From: an uncultured Lachnospiraceae bacterium | GTDB taxonomy: Bacteria; Bacillota; Clostridia; Lachnospirales; Lachnospiraceae | Length of the DNA stretch: 64,000 bases | Direction of reading: 5' to 3' | Assembly: GCA_900544445.1 (NCBI GenBank) | Contig: UQVK01000002.1 | Coordinates: forward strand, 1-64,000 | Shown here: piece after piece, positions 25,460-34,232 of the stretch | Numbering within the stretch: position 1 is the stretch's first letter | Layout of the letters: every line of letters begins with the position of its first letter | Program-made: the position numbers and the translations under genes | The notes under the pieces: model-generated | Told to the model about the DNA's origin: nothing | Databases searched by the model: none | What the model saw: only the letters and a program-made list of their open reading frames with translations

Positions 25460-26430
25460 GAGAGATGGAGAAAGAGATGAGGCAGGATAAAAGGCCGAAG
25501 GTCTCCATCTGCATTCCGGCCTATAATAACGAGGCGGAGGTGAGGCGGCTTCTTTCCTCCATCGCCGCCCAGACCATGCAGGATGTGGAGATCATTCTGA
25601 CGGATGATTCCACCAACGGGGAGATCGAGGCGCTGGTGGAGGAGATCCGGAGCGGAAAAAGTGCGGGCGCGGAAGCTGCCGACACCCACTGGACCGCGCC
25701 CCGCATGAGCCGCCTGCGCTATGTGCACAATGAAAAGCCCCTGGGCCATATTTTCAACTGGAATAAAGCCCTCTCCCTGGCGGAAGGGGAATATATCAAG
25801 ATCATGTTTAGCGACGACTGGTTTACCCGGGCGGACAGCCTGGAAAAGCTGACGGCGCTGCTGGATGAGGACCCGCAGGCCTCCCTGGCCTTCTGCGGCA
25901 CCAGACAGGTGTCGAAGAAGCGGACTTGGGAAAGGGCTGCCGGAAAAGAATATGTGGAGCGGCTGAGGCGGGATTATCGTTATCTGTTTCTGGGAAATGA
26001 GATCGGCGCGCCTTCCGCGACCTTGTACCGGGCCTGCGGCGCGGCCTTTGACGAGAGAAGCAACTGGGCCTCGGACATGTTCCTCTATTTTGAAATTCTG
26101 CAGAAGAATCCCCGTTTTGCCTTCACGCCGGAGCCGCTTATCTCCATCGGCGTCCACGAGGAACAGTATACGGAAAGCTTCACGGAGAAGGATATCCGCA
26201 AATATCAGGACCGCCTTCTGATGTATGAGAAATACGGGCTTAAGGCACAGGAGGACTGCAGGAAGGAAATGCTCCGTCTCACCGTGATGTACGGACAGGG
26301 TTGGAAAACCGCTTCCGCCTGCGGGGCCTCATTGGGAGAATATCTGAAGCAGCGGGCGGTCTGGTTCTGGCACAATACGGTGCTGGGTTACTGGAACGGC
26401 CTTCTGCATAAACTGGGCCTGAAGCGCTGA
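25456..26430 (+). CDS. Glycosyltransferase family 2
   Basis: A 324-aa GT2 enzyme. VSICIPAYNNEAEVRRLL (from residue 16) starts the fold; LTDDSTNGEI and IMFSDDWFT (near 117-125), with an SDD metal motif in place of DxD, complete the site. The ATG overlaps the GT17 stop (ATGA). A second ATG three codons later is also usable. The C-terminus has a few hydrophobic stretches but no clear membrane anchor. Donor and acceptor are unknown. Confidence 0.85.
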   Translation: MREMEKEMRQDKRPKVSICIPAYNNEAEVRRLLSSIAAQTMQDVEIILTDDSTNGEIEALVEEIRSGKSAGAEAADTHWTAPRMSRLRYVHNEKPLGHIFNWNKALSLAEGEYIKIMFSDDWFTRADSLEKLTALLDEDPQASLAFCGTRQVSKKRTWERAAGKEYVERLRRDYRYLFLGNEIGAPSATLYRACGAAFDERSNWASDMFLYFEILQKNPRFAFTPEPLISIGVHEEQYTESFTEKDIRKYQDRLLMYEKYGLKAQEDCRKEMLRLTVMYGQGWKTASACGASLGEYLKQRAVWFWHNTVLGYWNGLLHKLGLKR

Positions 26431-26443
26431 ATGGAGAAGAAAA

Positions 26444-26508
26444 GATTGAAAAATAAGCCCGATGGCTTATTTTTCAATCGGCAGTTTTGCGCCGAAGCAC
26501 AAAACTGC
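26444..26508. repeat. Two hairpins, second copy of the 2-kb element
   Basis: The first hairpin has arms 26444-26459 and 26464-26479 (16 bp, loop CGAT). Its central 30 bases are identical to the hairpin at 2012-2041. The second has arms 26481-26489 and 26500-26508 (9 bp). The second is related to the hairpin at 2046-2074, but its arms read GCAGTTTTG/CAAAACTGC instead of GCAATTTGTG/CACAAATTGC, so changes on one side are matched on the other. GCCGAAGC/GCTTCGGC (26491-26498/26515-26522) gives an alternative pairing. Confidence 0.88.
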
Positions 26509-26535
26509 TGTGATCGCTTCGGCATGGAGGTAAAG

Positions 26536-27756
26536 ATGGAAAGAATCACCGCAGAAAAAACAGGAGAGAAACGAATTGCACAGATCGGCCGGATCTGTTT
26601 CTGGGCCGGTCTGCTTCTGGAACTCTTCATCGTGGTTGTGGATACAAGCGTCTGGACCAACCCGTTTCAGGGACAGCTGTTCCGGCTGACCTTTCTGCTT
26701 TTCTCAGTCAAGGTGCTGTGCAGCAGATTTACTCTGCGGGAATGGCTGTGGCTGCTGTTCTTCGGGGTTCTGGCAGGCATCTGTTACCTGTGCTCCGACC
26801 GGGACGAGGCGGTCCGCCTGGTGGTGTTCTGCGCGGCTTTCCGGGATGTGGATGTGAAAAAGGCGCTGAAGCTGGCCTTTTTCGTAACGCTTTCCGGCTG
26901 CCTGGTTCTGGTGTTCCTGGCGGCTGCGGGTATCTTCGGGAACATGTACATCATCGACGACGGAGACAGAGGACTGCGTTATACCTTCGGTCTGGGGCAT
27001 CCCAACGCCTGCTACTGTCTGTTCTGGGCGCTTGCCACGCTGGGCATTTATCTGTGGCATGAAAAAATGAAGCTGTGGCATTACGGCCTGATCGCGCTGG
27101 CGGGCATTCTGCTGTTCGTTCCCACACGGTCGAGAACGGGTCTGATGTTTCTGATTTTCACGCTTGTACTGTCCCTGCTTCTTGCATACGGAAAAAAGGC
27201 GCGGGAAGGAAAGCTTCTCTATGCGCTGGGCATTGCAGCGCTTTTTGCCTGTGTGGCCCTGTCCGTATGGATCGCGTATTATGAGCCCTATCAGGGGCCT
27301 TTTTATACCTATATCGACCGTTTCATTACCGGACGCATCACCAGCATGAACACCCTGCAGGAGGGCGGCGGGATGCTCCGTAACTGGCGGCTGTTTTCCC
27401 GTCCGGAAAACGTCAAATATTTTGACCTGGGCTATGTGCGGCTGTTCTACTGGTACGGGATCATTCCGGGCGCGGCGTATGTGATCATGTACGCGCTGCT
27501 CCTGTGGGAATGCCGCAGGCGGAAGGATCCCTTCGGCTTTATGATGCTTCTGTCCTTTGCCCTGTATACCATGCTGGAGGCGCATTTTATTTCCGTTTTT
27601 ATGGGAAGAAATTACGCGCTCTTTCTCATGGGGGCGTACTGGGGTGGTATCGTGGCCGGCAGAGGAAAGAATGCGCCGGATGCGGAGAAACGGAGGTTGT
27701 ATCTGTGGAACCTCCCGGCCGGAATCAGGGGGAGAACGGCCGGTGAGGCAGGATGA
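26536..27756 (+). CDS. O-antigen ligase/polymerase-like membrane protein (Wzy-like)
   Basis: A 406-aa integral membrane protein with about ten hydrophobic segments and a large loop after residue 240. GLGHPNACYCLFWAL (about residues 152-166) is typical of Firmicute Wzy-like proteins and is echoed by GFTHPNVLHITYV in the second polymerase of this window. Wzy proteins join lipid-linked repeat units on the outer face of the membrane. GGAGG at 26526-26530 sets the start; the frame is open upstream through the hairpins, but the conserved part begins here. Specificity cannot be inferred. It could also be a ligase, since the two share a fold. Confidence 0.8.
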   Translation: MERITAEKTGEKRIAQIGRICFWAGLLLELFIVVVDTSVWTNPFQGQLFRLTFLLFSVKVLCSRFTLREWLWLLFFGVLAGICYLCSDRDEAVRLVVFCAAFRDVDVKKALKLAFFVTLSGCLVLVFLAAAGIFGNMYIIDDGDRGLRYTFGLGHPNACYCLFWALATLGIYLWHEKMKLWHYGLIALAGILLFVPTRSRTGLMFLIFTLVLSLLLAYGKKAREGKLLYALGIAALFACVALSVWIAYYEPYQGPFYTYIDRFITGRITSMNTLQEGGGMLRNWRLFSRPENVKYFDLGYVRLFYWYGIIPGAAYVIMYALLLWECRRRKDPFGFMMLLSFALYTMLEAHFISVFMGRNYALFLMGAYWGGIVAGRGKNAPDAEKRRLYLWNLPAGIRGRTAGEAG

Positions 27757-27761
27757 AGTCC

Positions 27762-27835
27762 GTCTGGCGGCAGACTTCCTTTCAGAATAAAAAAAGAGGG
27801 AAAGATCCGGAAACGGCGGACAAAAAAGCCGTTTC
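27762..27835. repeat. Two hairpins before a GT4 gene
   Basis: GTCTG/CAGAC (27762-27766/27771-27775, loop GCGG) and GAAACGGC/GCCGTTTC (27810-27817/27828-27835, A-rich 10-nt loop, flanked by GATC on both sides). They occupy the 100-bp gap between the polymerase-like gene and the next transferase. No terminating T-run follows on the + strand. Confidence 0.65.
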
Positions 27836-27856
27836 GATCAGAGAGGAAATGAAAAT

Positions 27857-28990
27857 ATGCGGTTAGTCATTGACTGTTTTAAGCTGGTGAAGGGACAGGG
27901 AAAGAGCATCGGTATTTATAACCTGGCAAAAAATCTGACCCGGAATCTGGCGCAGACAAATCAGAATGGGGAACATTGCGAGGAGATCGTGGTGCTGGGA
28001 AATAAATATAACCGGAAGGACTTCGAAGTGCCCGGCGTACGGTTCGTTCAGGTGAAGGGAAATGCCACAAACCGGATCGTCTATACGCTCTGGGAACTTT
28101 TCGGCGTACCCCGTGCGGTCAAAAGGGAAGGAGGGGACCGGGTGCTGTTTCCCAGAGGCTACCGCCCGCTGTTTTACCGGGGAAAGGACGTGATCATCGT
28201 CCATGATCTGATTCCCTTCTTTTATGACCAGAATTTCCCCGGCACGCTGAACCGGGTGGAAAATGCCTATATCATGAGCCGGCTGCGGGCGTCCATCCGC
28301 CATGCGGACAGGATTGTGACCATATCGCACTATTCTCAGCAGGAGATGGAGAAAATCTGTCCGGGCTGTGAGAGCCGTACCACCGTGATTTACAACGGCG
28401 TCAATCCGGTTCCCTGCTCCGATGTGCCTTCTTCGCTGAAGCCGGACGGTCCCTATCTGTATGCAGGGGTATCCACCCTTCCCCATAAGAATGCACTCGG
28501 CGTTCTGAAAACCTATGAGGCCTATTTTCAGGCGGAAATCCGGGAGGGAAAGAATCCGGCCAGACTGGTGATCATCGGCATCGAAAGCCCGCAGAGCATT
28601 CCGGGCGGAGAGGTGTTGAGCCCTCAGGCGGCGGAGTATGTGACCTGCTGCCGTTACATCGAGAGTGGAGAAGAGATGCACAGTCTGCTGGCAGGGGCCA
28701 GCGCCTTTTTGTTTCTGTCCCTGATCGAGGGGTTTGGATTCCCGCCGCTGGAGGCCATGCAGCTGGGCGTTCCCGTGATCTGCTCCAACCGCTCCTCCCT
28801 GCCGGAGGTGATCGGTGACGCCGGTCTTCTGACCGATCCGGACGATATCGAGGGGACGGTTTCCTGCATCCTCCGTCTGCTTGGGGATGAGAAGCTGCAG
28901 AAGGAGCTGATTGCGAAGGGCTATGAAAACGTGAAGCGTTTCGACTGGGACAGTCGTGTTGAACAATACTGGGAGGTGCTCACGCGGTGA
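27857..28990 (+). CDS. Glycosyltransferase family 4
   Basis: A 377-aa GT4 protein. KSIGIYNLAKNL (residues 16-27) is the N-terminal loop; the C-terminal half has SLIEGFGFPPLEAMQLGVPV (around 290-309) followed by SSLPEVIGDAG. This EGFGFPPLEAM form is typical of mannosyl- and rhamnosyl-type GT4 enzymes (for example WbdA/WbaZ relatives). GAGAGG about 10 nt upstream supports the start. The next gene begins with a GTG overlapping its stop. Confidence 0.9.
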   Translation: MRLVIDCFKLVKGQGKSIGIYNLAKNLTRNLAQTNQNGEHCEEIVVLGNKYNRKDFEVPGVRFVQVKGNATNRIVYTLWELFGVPRAVKREGGDRVLFPRGYRPLFYRGKDVIIVHDLIPFFYDQNFPGTLNRVENAYIMSRLRASIRHADRIVTISHYSQQEMEKICPGCESRTTVIYNGVNPVPCSDVPSSLKPDGPYLYAGVSTLPHKNALGVLKTYEAYFQAEIREGKNPARLVIIGIESPQSIPGGEVLSPQAAEYVTCCRYIESGEEMHSLLAGASAFLFLSLIEGFGFPPLEAMQLGVPVICSNRSSLPEVIGDAGLLTDPDDIEGTVSCILRLLGDEKLQKELIAKGYENVKRFDWDSRVEQYWEVLTR

Positions 28991-30078
28991 ATCCCCTGAT
29001 TTCGGTTATTGTGCCGGCCTACAACGCAGAACGTTATCTTGCCGACTGTCTGGAAAGCCTCATCCGCCAGACCCACCGGGAACTGGAAATCCTCGTCATC
29101 GATGATGGATCGACGGATGGAAGCGCCGCCCTCTGTGAGCGCTTCGCCGGGCAGGATGGCCGCATCCGCCTGTTACGGAAGGAAAACGGCGGCGTGTCCT
29201 CCGCCCGTAATCTGGGGCTGGATGAGGCACAGGGAGAGTATGTGGCCTTTGTGGATGCGGACGACTGGATTCTGCCTGAAATGCTGGAGACGCAGCTGAT
29301 ACAGCTCACCCGGGAAGGTGGAGACATGATCCTGGGCGGCTATCTGGCGGTGGGAGAGAAGGAGCGGGAAAGCTACCGGAAAACCTGCCTCGATGAAACA
29401 AGGGATGGAGAACAGAAAAACAGGCCTGCCGGGCATACGGCAGAGCCTTTGGTGGATTCGGGAGCCGCAGCGCAGGCCTGCGCGCCCTGTCTGGTAATGG
29501 ATGCGAAAGGGTATGTGAACGGTTTTCTTCTTCAGAGCAGCTCCCGCTGCTGGAGCATTCTCTTTCGACGGGAGGCCATCGGAGAGACGCGTTTCCCTGA
29601 AGGCCTTTCCATCGGGGAGGATCTGCTGTTCATGGCCCGGCTGATGGCCCGGCTGAACCGGGTGCTGGTTACCGGTGCATGCGGCTACTGCTATTTTATC
29701 AACGAAGAGGGAGCCATGTTGAAAGGCTTCCGGCCTTCCTATATGGATCAGATCACCTGCTGGGAGATGGCGGAAAGGGAACTGGCCGGGTTTGGAAAGG
29801 AAGCGCAGGAAAATGTACGGCTCTGCCTGTTTCAGGCGGCCCTGCTGGTAGCGGGAAAGCTGGCCCTGCTGGATCCGGATGTGGTGAGACAGAACTACGG
29901 AACCTGTCTGGAGAGATGCGTCAGGGCGGCGGCTGAAGCCTGGAAGGAACTGGGCAGGACAGGAAGAAGGCGGCTTTCCAGGGGATACCGCCTGAAGGGA
30001 CAGATTTTTCTGCATGTGCCGATGGGGTATTTGAGGTTGTATCATATCTGGAAACAAAGGGATCTGTCGCAAGAGTAG
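28987..30078 (+). CDS. Glycosyltransferase family 2
   Basis: A 363-aa GT2 protein: ISVIVPAYNAERYLADCLESL from residue 5 (nucleotide fold), VIDDGSTDGS (about 37-46) and FVDADDWIL (about 91-99) with the DxD. The middle carries a Gly/Ala-rich insertion near 130-165, and the C-terminal half has the WSILFRREAIG and GEDLLFMARLM blocks of EpsJ-type enzymes. GTG start overlapping the GT4 stop (GTGA), hence coupled. Its sugar is unknown. Confidence 0.87.
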   Translation: MNPLISVIVPAYNAERYLADCLESLIRQTHRELEILVIDDGSTDGSAALCERFAGQDGRIRLLRKENGGVSSARNLGLDEAQGEYVAFVDADDWILPEMLETQLIQLTREGGDMILGGYLAVGEKERESYRKTCLDETRDGEQKNRPAGHTAEPLVDSGAAAQACAPCLVMDAKGYVNGFLLQSSSRCWSILFRREAIGETRFPEGLSIGEDLLFMARLMARLNRVLVTGACGYCYFINEEGAMLKGFRPSYMDQITCWEMAERELAGFGKEAQENVRLCLFQAALLVAGKLALLDPDVVRQNYGTCLERCVRAAAEAWKELGRTGRRRLSRGYRLKGQIFLHVPMGYLRLYHIWKQRDLSQE

Positions 30079-30121
30079 ATATCTGAAAGACAGCCCGAAA
30101 GAACGGAGGAGAACGAGCGGA

Positions 30122-31321
30122 ATGCGGCGTTATCATGGGAAAAAGGACAAAATTGTTCTGTATATGCATGCCGGAAGCGGAAATCATGGATGTGAAGCCA
30201 TTGTCAATACGGTGATCCGTATGCTTCCTAGGCCTGCGATCGTGATGACCAACAGCCTTGCAGAGGATGAGACCTACTCGCTGAAGGGAATGGCAATGCT
30301 CATTGAGGAACGTAAGGTACGGAAGAACTTGTTCATCCATGCCTGGTATTACCTGCGGGAGCATGTACTGCAGGATCCGGAGGCGGCCATGCGCTATCGT
30401 TTCCGTGAGGTCTGCGGAAGAAATCTGCGGCAGATGAATATTTCCATCGGGGGAGATAATTACTGCTATCCGGAACTTTTGAAGGAACTGAAGGCTGCGA
30501 ATCTTCTTTTTACCAGGCAGGGAGCAATGACGGTTCTTCTTGGCTGCTCCATTGAGCCGGAACTCCTTGCCGAGCCGGATATTATAGAAGATATGAAGCG
30601 TTATGCCTGCATCATTGCCAGGGAATCCATTACCTGGCAGGCTCTCTGCCAGGCTGGACTGAAGGAGAAAAGCTATCTGGTTCCTGATCCGGCATTCCTG
30701 CTTCCATCCAGAAGGCTTCCGCTCCCGGATGGCTTTGAGGAGGAAAATATGGTGGGGCTGAATGTGAGTCCCATGGTGGTGGAGCGGGAAAGCAGATCCG
30801 GTATTACCATGGAAAATTACAGGCATCTGATCCGCCATATTCTGGAAACAACCGGGATGGGTGTGGTACTGATTCCTCATGTGGTCTGGAAGAGCAACGA
30901 TGACCGGACAGTGCTGAGAGCACTGTATAAAGAGTTTCAGAATACGGGACGGGTTGTGCTGATTGAGGATTCTGACTGTGAAACGCTGAAGGGATACATC
31001 TCGCGCTGCCGTTTTTTTATCGGAGCGAGAACCCATTCCACCATTGCGGCGTATTCCTCACTTGTCCCCACAATGGTGCTTGGCTATTCGGTTAAGGCGA
31101 GGGGAATCGCCCTGGATCTGTTCGGCACCTGGGAGAATTATGTGCTGCCCGTGCAGTCTCTACAGGAAACGGACGAATTAACGAGAGGTTTTGACTGGCT
31201 GATGCGGGAAGAAGAACAGATTCGAAGGAGACTGAAAACAGTTATGCCTCCCTATCTGGAACGGGCCAGACAGACCGGAAAAATGCTGGATCGTCTGCTT
31301 GCCGGAAGGGATCCCATGTGA
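30122..31321 (+). CDS. Polysaccharide pyruvyl transferase family protein
   Basis: A 399-aa protein of the CsaB/WcaK/AmsJ type. GSGNHGCEAIVNTVIRML (about residues 18-35) matches the family's N-terminal glycine-rich motif, and FFIGARTHSTIAAYSSLVPTM (near 300-320) is its conserved C-terminal block, with the R-x-H pair. These enzymes add pyruvate ketals from phosphoenolpyruvate to sugars of the polymer; some homologues may be glycosyltransferases instead, as they share the GT-B fold. GGAGGAGA upstream supports the start. The following gene overlaps its stop (GTGA). Less GC-rich than the genes to its left. Confidence 0.82.
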   Translation: MRRYHGKKDKIVLYMHAGSGNHGCEAIVNTVIRMLPRPAIVMTNSLAEDETYSLKGMAMLIEERKVRKNLFIHAWYYLREHVLQDPEAAMRYRFREVCGRNLRQMNISIGGDNYCYPELLKELKAANLLFTRQGAMTVLLGCSIEPELLAEPDIIEDMKRYACIIARESITWQALCQAGLKEKSYLVPDPAFLLPSRRLPLPDGFEEENMVGLNVSPMVVERESRSGITMENYRHLIRHILETTGMGVVLIPHVVWKSNDDRTVLRALYKEFQNTGRVVLIEDSDCETLKGYISRCRFFIGARTHSTIAAYSSLVPTMVLGYSVKARGIALDLFGTWENYVLPVQSLQETDELTRGFDWLMREEEQIRRRLKTVMPPYLERARQTGKMLDRLLAGRDPM

Positions 31322-32451
31322 GGAAAAGGAAAACCAGAACATTCAGAAAGGCTTTGGAACAGATGGAAGGATTACAGGAGCTTCTGCAGAGAACGGAAAC
31401 CATACAGAAAATCAACGCCCTGCAGGAGCAGGCTGCCCGGACGTTGTTTAACTGGCCGGCACTGACCGGAAAGGATCGACTGAAAAGAGCGGTCAGAAAG
31501 TATGCGCTCGGTCAGCAGATACCGCCGTATGACCGTTATTCCTGGCCCAACGCGCTGCTTGCGGCGGGGCTTTCTCAGGTACAGAAGGGGGGGCGTGACA
31601 GCAAAAGCGAGGAGGTTCTCAGCAGATATTTTGACCGGTGGATCAGAAAGGGAGTGCCGCTGTATTATGTGGATAATGCGGCAAATGGAACGGCGCTTCT
31701 GGATCTATATGAAAATACCGGGCAGAAAAAATATCTGGAGGCTGCCTCGAAGCTTGCATCCTTTCTGAGAGAACACAAAAAGGATGAGCATGGGAACCTG
31801 CTTTACCGAACCAGAGATGAGGCAGATATCTACGCGGATACAGTGGGAATGGTCAGTCCCTTTCTGTGCAGGTACGGACTTCTGACCGGGGAAAGCGCCT
31901 TTGTGAAAATGGGAGTGGTGCAGATCGTACATTTTCTGGATGGAGGAATGGACGCGGCGAGTGATCTTCCCTATCATGGGTTCCACAGCCGGACAGGGGT
32001 GAAATATGGCTGTGTGGGCTGGGGAAGGGCTGTGGGCTGGCTGATGATGGGAATAGCGGAGAGTTTGGCTATCCTGCCGGAGACTACCCCTCAGTTTCCC
32101 TTTATGCAGGGATATCTGCAGCGCCTGACCCGCGCAGTATCAGATTTTCAGAGGCAGGACGGCAGCTTCTCCTGGCTGCTGCCAGCCTCTGAAGGTCCGG
32201 CGGATACTTCTGCTACGGCTATGATTGCCTGCGCCATGCTGGCAGGAGTACGCAGGGGCTGTCTGGAGGAGGACTGGACGCAGCAGATCAGAAAAGCGGC
32301 GGAATTCCTTCTTTCCTGCGTGAAGAACGGCAGAGTGGAGCAGTGCTCTGCGGAATGTGAAGGCTTTGCGCAGTACCCTCAGCGCTATGGAAGCTATCCA
32401 TGGGGAGATGGAATGACTCTGAAGCTTTTCGGTATGATGGAAGAAGTATGA
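31318..32451 (+). CDS. Glycoside hydrolase GH88/GH105-like protein
   Basis: A 377-aa (alpha/alpha)6-barrel-type protein. YVDNAANGTALLDLYENTG (near residues 117-135), EADIYADTVGMVSPFL (near 168-183) with the Asp expected of the active site, and GWGRAVGWLMMGIAESL (near 237-253) match unsaturated uronyl and rhamnogalacturonyl hydrolases. These normally degrade lyase products. No signal peptide is present, and there is no lyase or transporter nearby, so an editing or biosynthetic role is possible. It starts with GTG overlapping the pyruvyltransferase stop; the first 16 residues are very basic and an internal ATG could be the true start. Its place in a synthesis operon is unusual. Confidence 0.75.
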   Translation: MRKRKTRTFRKALEQMEGLQELLQRTETIQKINALQEQAARTLFNWPALTGKDRLKRAVRKYALGQQIPPYDRYSWPNALLAAGLSQVQKGGRDSKSEEVLSRYFDRWIRKGVPLYYVDNAANGTALLDLYENTGQKKYLEAASKLASFLREHKKDEHGNLLYRTRDEADIYADTVGMVSPFLCRYGLLTGESAFVKMGVVQIVHFLDGGMDAASDLPYHGFHSRTGVKYGCVGWGRAVGWLMMGIAESLAILPETTPQFPFMQGYLQRLTRAVSDFQRQDGSFSWLLPASEGPADTSATAMIACAMLAGVRRGCLEEDWTQQIRKAAEFLLSCVKNGRVEQCSAECEGFAQYPQRYGSYPWGDGMTLKLFGMMEEV

Positions 32452-32490
32452 CCGGAGCAGCCGTTCTTTCCGGTTTGTAGGAAGGAGGAT

Positions 32491-33657
32491 ATGGTGAACA
32501 GGCTGATTTTGTATGATACCTGCAATTTCCGGGATTATCCGGTGGGCGGACAGGTGACCAGTATCAGGAATTTTCTTCGCTTTCTGGCGGAAAATTATCC
32601 GGAGCGCTGCAGTAATGTGCTTCTTGCCGGCGTTTCCTGTGACCCGGACGAGGTGGGAAGAATACAGACAATTGAAACGGCAGGAGGATGCTTTTCCTTT
32701 CTTGCCGTAGTTCGGGCAGAGACGGATCTGGGAAATGTAAAAAAGTCTTTGCGGCTGGAATATATGAAGGGCCTGTTGAAGTATCGCCGGCTGATTGCGC
32801 CCGGCAGGGAAGATGTCAACTATATTCATACGCCGGAGGCTTTTGCCGCTGTTCGCCTGATGCGTCCTGGAGCTGTCTGTTATGTTTTTTCCCATGGTAC
32901 CTATCTGAACATGTACAAAAGAGTACGCTTTTTCAAGAAGGCTCCCTTTATCCGGCGGCTGTTTCAAAGCTTTCTGATGCAGGTGATCAAAAAGAGTACT
33001 GCGGTTTTTGCTCTGGACAGGGAAACCATGGAAGACTATGCTGCCTATAATCCCAGAGTTATCCATGTGGGAAATTCTATTGTATGCCATCCCCAAAAGG
33101 AGAGATCACTGCCGAAAGAACCGGTCAGACTTCTTTATGCGGGCCGTCTTTCCGCAGTTAAAAATGTGGGCCCTCTCATCGAGGCGGCGAAAGGCTGGGA
33201 GAGAGACTGCATTCTGAATATTTTTGGAGACGGGGAAGAACGCCGTCAGCTGGAAGAGGTGGCCGGGGGAAGTCGCCGGATCCGTTTCCATGGTGCCGTC
33301 ACTCCGGATGAGGTTCAGAAGGTTATGTGGGAATCGGACATGCTGGTGATGAATTCCACATTCGAAGGGATTCCCATGATCATTCTGGAGGCGATCAGCA
33401 CGGGGCTTCCAGTGGTGACCACGGACGTGGGAGGAATTAAGGAAGTACTCACCTACGGTCTGGACAGCGAGGTGACGGACGGCAGTGTCCAGGGCATCCG
33501 TCAGGCCATGGATCGGATCCTCTCAGATTATGGGCGGTACAGCGGGGAGGCCTGGAAGAAATCATTGCAGTTTGATTACAGTAAAGTGAACCGGAGGGTT
33601 TTTGACGTATTAGATGAGAGCCTGCACTGGGGAAGGAGCGCGGATGATACGCAGTAA
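32491..33657 (+). CDS. Glycosyltransferase family 4
   Basis: A 388-aa GT4 protein. PVGGQVTSIRNFL (residues 17-29) is the N-terminal loop, LLYAGRLSAVKNVGPLIEA opens the second Rossmann domain, and NSTFEGIPMIILEAISTGLPVVTTDVGG (about 287-314) is the donor site. AAGGAGG at 32482-32488 lies only 2 nt before the ATG and 5 nt before a GTG codon (32494), so translation may begin at the GTG. The C-terminal 14 codons overlap the next gene. Confidence 0.87.
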   Translation: MVNRLILYDTCNFRDYPVGGQVTSIRNFLRFLAENYPERCSNVLLAGVSCDPDEVGRIQTIETAGGCFSFLAVVRAETDLGNVKKSLRLEYMKGLLKYRRLIAPGREDVNYIHTPEAFAAVRLMRPGAVCYVFSHGTYLNMYKRVRFFKKAPFIRRLFQSFLMQVIKKSTAVFALDRETMEDYAAYNPRVIHVGNSIVCHPQKERSLPKEPVRLLYAGRLSAVKNVGPLIEAAKGWERDCILNIFGDGEERRQLEEVAGGSRRIRFHGAVTPDEVQKVMWESDMLVMNSTFEGIPMIILEAISTGLPVVTTDVGGIKEVLTYGLDSEVTDGSVQGIRQAMDRILSDYGRYSGEAWKKSLQFDYSKVNRRVFDVLDESLHWGRSADDTQ

Positions 33658-34216
33658 GGAAGAATTGAAGGAATACCTGGCCTGCGAACGGGAACTTTAC
33701 TTTGGAAAAGATCGGATGGCGCTTTTTCGTGCAGGGCTTCTCGGTTCCAAAATGTTTCGGATCTGGCAGTTTCTTCGGACGCTTCGCCATGCGGAATATC
33801 ATAAAAACAGCAGCGGACTGTGGCATCATGCTGCCTTTGTCTGGTATCACCGCAGAAAGTATTCGTTGGGAATCCGCCTGGGTTTTGAGATCCCGGAAAA
33901 TTGTTTTGGGAAGGGGCTGATGATTTATCATATCGCACCTGTTGTGGTAAATGAGGATGCCCGTATTGGAGAATACTGCCGGATTACAGGAAACTGCTGC
34001 ATAGGGAATACCGGGGCGGATACGCCGAGTCCTGTGGTGGGGAACCACGTGACGCTCGGCTGGGGGTGCAGCGTAATTGGCGATATCAGGATTGCTGACC
34101 ATGTGATTGTGGGAGCGGGCTGCGTGCTGGTAAAAAGCGTTTCACAGGAGGGAGCGCATGCGGCAGGTGTGCCCGGGCGTGTGCTTGGCGTCGGGAACGG
34201 CCGGAAATCCGGATAG
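33644..34216 (+). CDS. Serine acetyltransferase-like hexapeptide O-acyltransferase
   Basis: A 190-aa left-handed beta-helix acyltransferase of the CysE/LbH class. Hexapeptide repeats run from about residue 108 (ARIGEYCRITGNCCIG) to 170 (ADHVIVGAGCVLVKSV), with IYHIAPVVVNEDA carrying the catalytic-type His. The short N-terminus (about 90 residues) differs from true CysE, and the setting suggests O-acetylation of a sugar from acetyl-CoA. The start is fixed by AAGGAG at 33632-33637; it overlaps the previous gene by 14 nt in another frame. Confidence 0.85.
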   Translation: MIRSKEELKEYLACERELYFGKDRMALFRAGLLGSKMFRIWQFLRTLRHAEYHKNSSGLWHHAAFVWYHRRKYSLGIRLGFEIPENCFGKGLMIYHIAPVVVNEDARIGEYCRITGNCCIGNTGADTPSPVVGNHVTLGWGCSVIGDIRIADHVIVGAGCVLVKSVSQEGAHAAGVPGRVLGVGNGRKSG

Positions 34217-34232
34217 AAGAAGAGGATAAACC

